Shown here in pieces: positions 36,346-41,731 of a stretch of DNA of 41,731 nucleotides. The translations under genes were made by a program, and so were the position numbers. The notes under the pieces were generated by a model, which did no database searches, was not told the origin of the DNA, and saw only the letters and a list, made by a program, of their open reading frames with translations. Origin of the DNA: Pelargonium nanum (taxonomy: Eukaryota; Streptophyta; Magnoliopsida; Geraniales; Geraniaceae); contig JAYMTF010000264.1 of NCBI GenBank assembly GCA_036897485.1, forward strand, positions 1-41,731, given 5' to 3'. Each line of letters starts with the position of its first letter. The first letter of the stretch is position 1.

Positions 36346-37635
36346 TCACCAAGCCAAGCTCACTGCCCTCCTTATCGTCCTCAGCTTCTCAGCTGTCTTT
36401 TGTGCCTTTGTCCTATCATTCCTTGCCTTCCTTTTCACTACCTCTTCCTTGCGCTTTTGATCCATTTCCTCCTAAAAAACAAAATTTTGTCAAAACTGGT
36501 TACAACCCATGACGCGGTTTTAATTCAAAATTAAACTCTACTTAGGGGAGAAAAAAATGTCTGGGAGACAAAACCATTTAACCGAAAACAATATATTTTG
36601 CTAATTCATTACCAAAATCTGCTTCAGTTTAGCATTCTCTTCTCTTAGCTGGTTCAGCTCCAGCTCCAACTCCACTGTATATGCCTGCAAGGCAACAAAG
36701 TAGTACTGAATCATCAAACATGCGAACAAGAATGTAGTCATCGAGAAGCTCTTGAGGATCCGATCCTTTTACAAAACCTGTCTACGGGCTCTTGATCTTG
36801 CAGCCGATTCGCGATTCTTGATCATCCTTCGCTGCCTCCGCTCCACCACCACTTCCGGGGGACCATCTATGATCCTCTTCCGGGTGATCTTATGCCCGCC
36901 GGGATCCATGATCATCCCGTGGCATCTCTGATCATCTAGATTGCCATTGCCATTGCCATTAGATGTCTCTCCTGCGAAGGTACCGCTCTTTGTAGGGTAC
37001 ATTTGGTATGTCAAGAAACCATTTCCCGGCGACATGCCATTAGACCCATTGGCGGCGTATCCAAGACCCATCACATGCTGTCCCATACCATTGTTGGCAT
37101 CAATTTGGTGATTTACGAGCTGTTCTTGAATCGGTACCACCTGCATTTTCTTCTCCGTTTCTTGAACCACCCCGGCTTTGATCAAGAAGTCTTCGAGGGT
37201 TATCTCTCCCAATGTCTGCTGTCGCTGAATGCTATTGTTGTTGTTGATGTTGTTGTCGGGTTTGTGTTGCGGTGTTTGGTCCTTGTGGATCTCGAACCAG
37301 ACCTCGTCGACGGTTTTGTTGCAGAGCGAAATGGGGATGGACAGCGAGCCCTGGCGAGCCAGAGGGTTGGTGGTTTGGGGTCCCAATAAGGTTTTGTTGT
37401 TGGAATTGGGGTCGTCTTGGATGGTCTGTGACTGATTCTCCTCCACACTCCAAACACTAGCCAAGAACTCGTCCATGTTCATGGATCCGAAGCTCTTGCC
37501 ACTCTTGCACTGAATCTCATCAAGAGTGAGAGAGAAAACAGAGTTTTGTCCGCCCAATGAAGAGTCCTTCACTGTCTCTTCTTGTGTCGCTGCATCTCCA
37601 GCAACAACAGTCTCTGACTGATCAGGAACGACCAT
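36346..37635 (-). CDS. Group A bZIP transcription factor, ABI5/DPBF type
   Basis: Three exons (36778-37635, 36613-36684, 36346-36471) give 351 aa. All group A blocks are present. C1 is at about 31-62 (NSVFSLTLDEIQ, MNMDEFLASVW). C2 is at about 94-118 (RQGSLSIP, KTVDEVWFEI). C3 is at about 138-157 (RQQTLGEITLEDFLIKAG). The basic region at 265-286 reads ERRQRRMIKNRESAARSRAR, followed by a zipper starting AYTVELELELNQLREENAKL. The tail ends LRTIRRAVSLAW. C2 (RQGS, Ser97) and C3 (RQQT, Thr141) contain RxxS/T sites of the kind phosphorylated by SnRK2 kinases in abscisic-acid signalling. Such proteins bind ABRE (ACGTG) elements in seed and stress genes. A leader intron is likely (donor after 37896, acceptor CAG before 37681). 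The zipper and tail look closer to ABI5/DPBF2 than to the AREB/ABF branch, but I do not assign a symbol. Confidence 0.93.
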
Positions 37636-38065
37636 GTTTTAATTTTCTACAAAATCGAACACTCAATTACAGCTCTGCACCTGAAATTACAGTACTCAAC
37701 GGACCAGATCGAATTCCTGAGCAGAAAAACTGAACATGCAAGAGGCCAATTCACCAATTAAGCCATTGGAGATTCGAAATTGAGAAAATAAACCTTGAAA
37801 ACTCAAAACAGAGCATCTGATGAGAGCATTAGATGAATCATGCAAGCCAAAAATGATGAATGTGATATCAAGAAATGAAGAATTGAAGAAAGTACCTGTG
37901 AAAATAATGTAGCTAGATTGCTCTTTGGGTTGATGATGGTGGAACTGGAAAAACAGAGAGACAGAGAGAAGGAGAGGAGCGGAGGAAACAAAGCAGATTG
38001 GGGAGATGAGGAAGGAGAAGAGAATTAAGAAGGCAACAAAAAATGTACATGCAAAAAGATGCAGC

Positions 38066-38109
38066 CTCTCTCTCTCTCTCTACTGTAATTTGTGTGCAGA
38101 GAGAGAGAG
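38066..38109. repeat. (CT)8 and (AG)6 inverted simple repeats
   Basis: Sixteen nt of CT (38066-38081) and 12 nt of AG (38098-38109) face each other across 16 nt, so 12 bp could pair as a hairpin. The pair lies about 170 bp upstream of the predicted leader donor of the group A bZIP gene, at the likely start of transcription. Confidence 0.7.
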
Positions 38110-38169
38110 TAACTGCCACATTGACAGCTTAATAGATGGTCAAGTGGTCCCCGCATCCGATTCCGTCGC

Positions 38170-38178
38170 GACACGTCT
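38170..38178 (-). promoter_or_regulatory. ABRE-like element upstream of the group A bZIP
   Basis: On the gene strand the site reads AGACGTGTC, containing the ACGTGTC form of the abscisic-acid response element. It lies about 535 bp upstream of the ATG and just beyond the CT/GA repeat, so probably close to the transcription start. ABI5-type genes are often controlled by ABA and by group A bZIP factors themselves; autoregulation is an inference. Confidence 0.4.
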
Positions 38179-39173
38179 ATGCCACACGCCACTCTTCCTC
38201 TGAATCTATTAAACTGCTATTTCAATTCGTATGTGTAGTCGTGAGAAAGGTTTTATTTCGTTATTACGACAGTTAAAAAATTAGTTATGCATGAATATAC
38301 ACCATTCAGCATCTAATTTGAAATCCAGTTCGAAACTAGTTAATCACACATGTAAGTAGTTCTTACGTTCTTTCCAACAGTTAGAATTGGAAATCGATCA
38401 CTACAAATACCCTTTAAGAGTTGAAAACAAATCACTCTCATAAGTGTGCTTGTAAATTATTCTCTGCTAAGTTAGAATCACTCATTTTCTTGTTAGAGTT
38501 AAATTTTTGTGCGCCGCACAGATCTTTTCTTGGTTTGCTATGAACATTATGAATATTATGTCGTAAAGAGGACTCAAACATCCATGCTCTTTAGCACAAG
38601 AATTTGAGTCTCGCACTTCCATTTCACCATCGTTGGGCCTGGGTCAGACATCCAATTTTTTCCTATAAGGAGGAGACGGATTTTATCAAGCATGAATGTA
38701 TCAAATGAACATTCTTCAAACCGACTACGAGAATGTGAATTCTATCTGCAAGAAAGGACATTCTATTTTGAAAGCAATTGTGCTTCTTGATAATTTGATC
38801 TTCTTTAGTTGCACTCTTTTAGTTTGTGCACCTAGGCTCTGTCATATACAAATTACTTCATGTATCGATTGCATATGTGCAAAGTTATGGAGGGTGTGGA
38901 GACAAAAGTTTACTTTGTCGAGCCAGAATATTAGCTCCAAAAGGTTAGCATCACAAGTCCAACCTAAATGAGCTCAAATGGTATAGATTAGAGAGTTGTG
39001 CAAGCTATCATTTTACACCCAAAATCCCAAAAATGAGCCAAAAGATATGGTTTCAAAATTTTGGAAACAAGACACAAACTAGCATAGTTGAAGTGTTAGA
39101 GACTAGAGAAGCTGAAATGTTTATTTGAACAGGTGAACCCAAGGTAGCAAGCTAGCAGTTGAAACTAGAGAAG

Positions 39174-40468
39174 CTACACGATTTTCGGGTTTTCTCCAAG
39201 CAGCAATTGCCTGAAAATAGCTTCACATAAAACACTGTCATGGATCATCAAATGGCCACCATCAGATACTTCATGATACTGTATCCAAGGCAGCTTCTTT
39301 GCAACATAGCGTTGCAGCTCAAACGGCACCAGCTTGTCCTCATGACCTTGCCACATGTAAACTGAGCCCCCACCTCCAGGAAATGGATTCTTCAGCTCCA
39401 TTGGATCAAACTCCCATTTCCCAAAATGTACCATCATGTCTCGATACAGCGACTCGTTTTCACCTTCTTGTCTTGTCTTATCTTACACTGCATGCACAAA
39501 ATCAATTTATAGTACAACATGTCAACATTCATTCAAGTCCTATATTTAGGATGCATGAGAAATGAATTACATTTTCAGGCATTGGCACTTGTGACCTATT
39601 CTGAATGGTTTCAAGGTCTCGTTTGGTCCAAAGAATTGGGTGTCTCTGCACGACAGAGGAGTGAGGAAACAACTTCTGGGTCATCCACCAGTAAACCAGT
39701 CCTGGAGCGTTATGTGCGAGCCAAAGCTTCACTTGGTGCCACCAGGGTCGGCTAGCTCCTGTAGGCCTCACTGACCATCTTGGGAGGAAAAGAAGGCCAC
39801 CAGTAACTGATGGCTGGAACCACCAGAGTCACACCAGCTAGTCTGCAATGCACAAAATCATTGAGCCTTGAGAATCAAGAAGAGAAACAAGAAACATGAA
39901 AGAATCAAGAAACACGGGCGTGCCTGTGAGGTATGTATTTAAGGCAAGCCCAGATGGAGTAAGTTCCCATAGAAAGCCCAACGACATGAAACTTGGAACC
40001 AAGTTGCAACTGGTCTGCTAGTTCTTGGATGTCAAATGCTTCACTCTTCACAGAGCGGTCCGGTTTGGGGTCACTTTCTCCATACCCAGCTCTGTCAAAT
40101 GTGACAACACAGACACCAAGTTCCTCCATCACTTCCTGCAGCTCAACAAAATCAAAATTTAACTTCTTTTTTTGTTAAGAAAAACAAGAACCATATATAC
40201 AACCAATGGTACATACTTGGGATAGTGGCAAATACAAGTCCTTGGAGCTGTCGAAGCCATGAACGAGAACGACTCTGTATTTGGCATTATGTTTAGGGAC
40301 ACCTCTCTCCCTATAAACCAAATGCCTTCCATCGCTGAGCTTAATTCTTGGAGAAGTAACCGGAGGGCCCTGTGGGGATCCACAAATATTGGGAGGTGGA
40401 GGCTTGGTGATCTTATATGCATAAACCAAAACACCAGCCACCAACACTGTTGCTGCAGTAACTGACAT
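39174..40468 (-). pseudogene. Alpha/beta-hydrolase pseudogene, left copy of a tandem pair
   Basis: Four exons are recognisable: 40217-40468, 39924-40135, 39571-39842 and 39174-39487. The N-terminus MSVTAATVLVAGVLVYAYK is a membrane anchor. Then come DGRHLVYRERGVP, VVLVHGFDSSKD, FDRAGYGESDP and the nucleophile elbow GLSMGTYS. In exon 3, after YRS, the sequence has 4 extra nt relative to the right copy and an in-frame TAG at 39752-39754, giving a product of 184 aa. Exon 4 has 5 extra nt near its start and a TAA (39483-39485) in the conserved frame. The acid (HEDKLVP) and His (DGGHLM) regions survive downstream but cannot be translated in one frame. The upstream GTG that also opens this frame is not used because plant genes start at ATG. 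Intron 2 has a GC donor (CACAG before GCACGC). Sequencing error could explain one lesion, hardly both. Confidence 0.8.
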
Positions 40469-40932
40469 TGTACCTGACGGATTGAGATCAGGCTCCACAA
40501 ATACTAAGGATGAGGAGCTGTGAAAGTGAAAGATGATGGAGCGAGTTAGATAAGAGTGACAGAGATAGCTAATATTGACTTAAGTAGATGCTACTATGTT
40601 GTTACTGTGATGTTAGAGATAGCCAATGGTCTTTCTCTGACTTTTAGTTGATCTTTCAACAATGAACACAAACCTCACCAACCAATCTCTCTATTCCTAT
40701 TTGAAAATTTTACTTTGTGGTGTCAGAATATTCATTTCTTTGGAGTTCACAAGGCCATGCACAACTACAATCTTGTATGGATTAGCAACACAAGTGCAGT
40801 TCTTGATATCAGCTCAAATGGTACAGAGTTTAATGTCTGATTGATAACACGCTATGCAACTCAAGAATTGATACAGATTTATTTGATTAAATAGTGGAAC
40901 CCAAGGTAGCAGCAGTTGAAATGTTTGAGATT
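40469..40932. other. Spacer between the hydrolase copies
   Basis: It holds the promoter of the left copy and the 3' flank of the right copy. AACCCAAGGTAGCA and TTTTCTCCAAGCAGCAATT near 40,900-40,970 match 39,136-39,208, so the duplication extends past the stop codons. Confidence 0.7.
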
Positions 40933-41731
40933 CTATATGATTTTTGGGTTTTCTCCAAGCAGCAATTCTCTGAAAATAGCTTCACATAAAAAGCTCTCAT
41001 GGATCATCAAATGGCCACCATCAGCTACTTCATGATACTGGATCCAAGGCAGCTTCTTTGCAACATAGCGTTGCAGCTCGAACGGCACCAGCTTGTCATT
41101 GTGACCTTGCCACAGGTAAACTGAACCCTCGTTTTGAGGAAATGGATTCTTCAGCTCCATCGGGTCAAACTCCCATTCGCCAAAATGAACTATCATGTCT
41201 CGATGGAGGGACTCGTATTCACCTTGTTGTCTTACTTTATGCTGCAGGCACCAAAACAATTTATAACGTTCACTCAAGTCCTAACTTTATGATCAGATAA
41301 ATTGAGTCAAGATATGATGAGAAATTACTTCGTCGGGCATTGGCACTTGTGACATTTTCTGAATGGTTTCGAGGTCTCGTTTGTTCAAAAGAATTGGGTG
41401 TCTCTGCATGATAGAGGAGTAAGGAAACAACTTCTGGGTCATCCACCAGTAAATCAGTCCAGGAGCGTTATGTGAGATCCAAAGCTTCACTTGGTCCCTC
41501 TTGAGTTGGCTCCTGTAGGCCTCACTGGTCAGCTTGGGAGGAAAAGAAGGCCACCAGAAATTGATGACTGGAACCACCAGAGTCACACCAGCCAGTCTGC
41601 TATGCAACCATTGAGCCTTGAGTCAAATAGGTGAATAAAAATGGCAGAATTAAGAAGATAAACAAGAAACATGGCATGCCTGTGAGGTATGTATTTAAGG
41701 CAAGCCCAGATGGAGTAAGTTCCCATAGAAA
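40933..41731 (-). CDS. Alpha/beta-hydrolase fold protein, right tandem copy (5' part outside window)
   Basis: Visible exons are 40933-41241, 41329-41596 and 41680 to the window end; the first exon and most of the second lie beyond it. The visible frame is open throughout and uninterrupted at both places where the left copy is broken. It starts within the nucleophile-elbow region (SMGTYSIWACLKYIPHR), then LAGVTLVVPVINFWWPSFPP, KLFPYSSIMQRHP and DMIVHFGEWEFDPMELKNPF. The acid loop is QGHNDKLVP and the His motif is DGGHLMIHE, so the Asp and His of a catalytic triad are present. The substrate is unknown; many plant members of this group are uncharacterised. The intron after CACAG again has a GC donor. 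The product ends LLLGENPKII. Identity with the left copy is very high, indicating a recent tandem duplication with a period of about 1.76 kb. Confidence 0.88.

Larger units (their letters stand above)
37897..39173. other. Upstream region of the group A bZIP and intergenic DNA
   Basis: The first about 300 bp hold the presumed leader and promoter of the bZIP gene, including the CT/GA inverted repeat at 38066-38109 and an ABRE-like site at 38170. The rest, to 39173, has no recognisable gene. The last about 200 bp resemble the sequence following the second hydrolase copy and so belong to the duplicated unit. Confidence 0.55.

Noticed and set aside
37003-37389. 128-codon plus-strand frame and several frames around 37200-37460
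   Set aside because: Shadows of the first exon of the group A bZIP, produced by its biased Asn/Gln codons.
40159-40500. 113-codon minus-strand frame overlapping hydrolase exon 1
   Set aside because: Out of frame with the conserved hydrolase sequence DGRHLVYRERGVP; a shadow.
1-41731. CRISPR array, bacterial operon or viral insertion
   Set aside because: No regularly spaced repeats and no prokaryotic-type gene packing. All supported genes are plant nuclear families, most with spliceosomal introns.

Overview
This is nuclear DNA from a flowering plant, almost certainly a eudicot. The genes have many short introns with GT-AG borders in AT-rich surroundings. The encoded proteins are land-plant families: BIC cryptochrome inhibitor, TGA9-type bZIP-DOG1, group A bZIP, TMN/TM9SF and a plant ADA3-like protein. 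A rosid is plausible, but I cannot name the species. There is no bacterial, viral, organellar or CRISPR signal.

Layout, left to right. (1) 1-5330 is AT-rich intergenic DNA with a 438-bp inverted-repeat element (2334-2771) and a pair of GCGTGT/ACACGC palindromes near 4000. (2) 5417-6788 (+) is a short, divergent group A bZIP gene whose large intron holds a duplicated GC-rich repeat. (3) 7865-8212 (-) is an intronless BIC gene with ACGT boxes just upstream. (4) 9074-9227 is a cluster of TGACG motifs in probable transposon-derived DNA. (5) 10146-13635 (-) is a complete seven-exon TMN endomembrane gene (588 aa). (6) 13.7-17.8 kb is intergenic. (7) 17878-22071 (+) is a complete eleven-exon TGA9-type bZIP gene (503 aa) preceded by a tiny in-frame uORF. 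(8) 22.1-25.5 kb is intergenic with a Helitron-like end and a tRNA-derived SINE. (9) 25542-33240 (-) is a complete fifteen-exon ADA3-like gene (1233 aa) with its promoter near 34.38 kb. (10) 34.4-36.3 kb is intergenic with a second SINE copy. (11) 36346-37635 (-) is a complete three-exon ABI5/DPBF-type group A bZIP gene (351 aa). (12) 39174-end (-) is a tandem pair of alpha/beta-hydrolase genes. The left copy is a pseudogene with two separate lesions; the right copy is open as far as it is visible but is cut by the window end.

I built the exon models by hand. Each junction was checked for GT-AG (or GC-AG) borders, reading-frame continuity and agreement with the remembered family pattern. No database search was possible. 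There is no operon-like functional unit. The shared themes are transcriptional: three bZIP genes, a probable SAGA adaptor and a light-signalling inhibitor. The most informative items are the broken hydrolase copy, the GC-AG intron shared by both hydrolase copies, the tiny uORF before TGA9, and the N-terminally shortened bZIP that keeps the same zipper-exon boundaries as the full-length group A bZIP 30 kb away. I found no convincing undescribed biological system.
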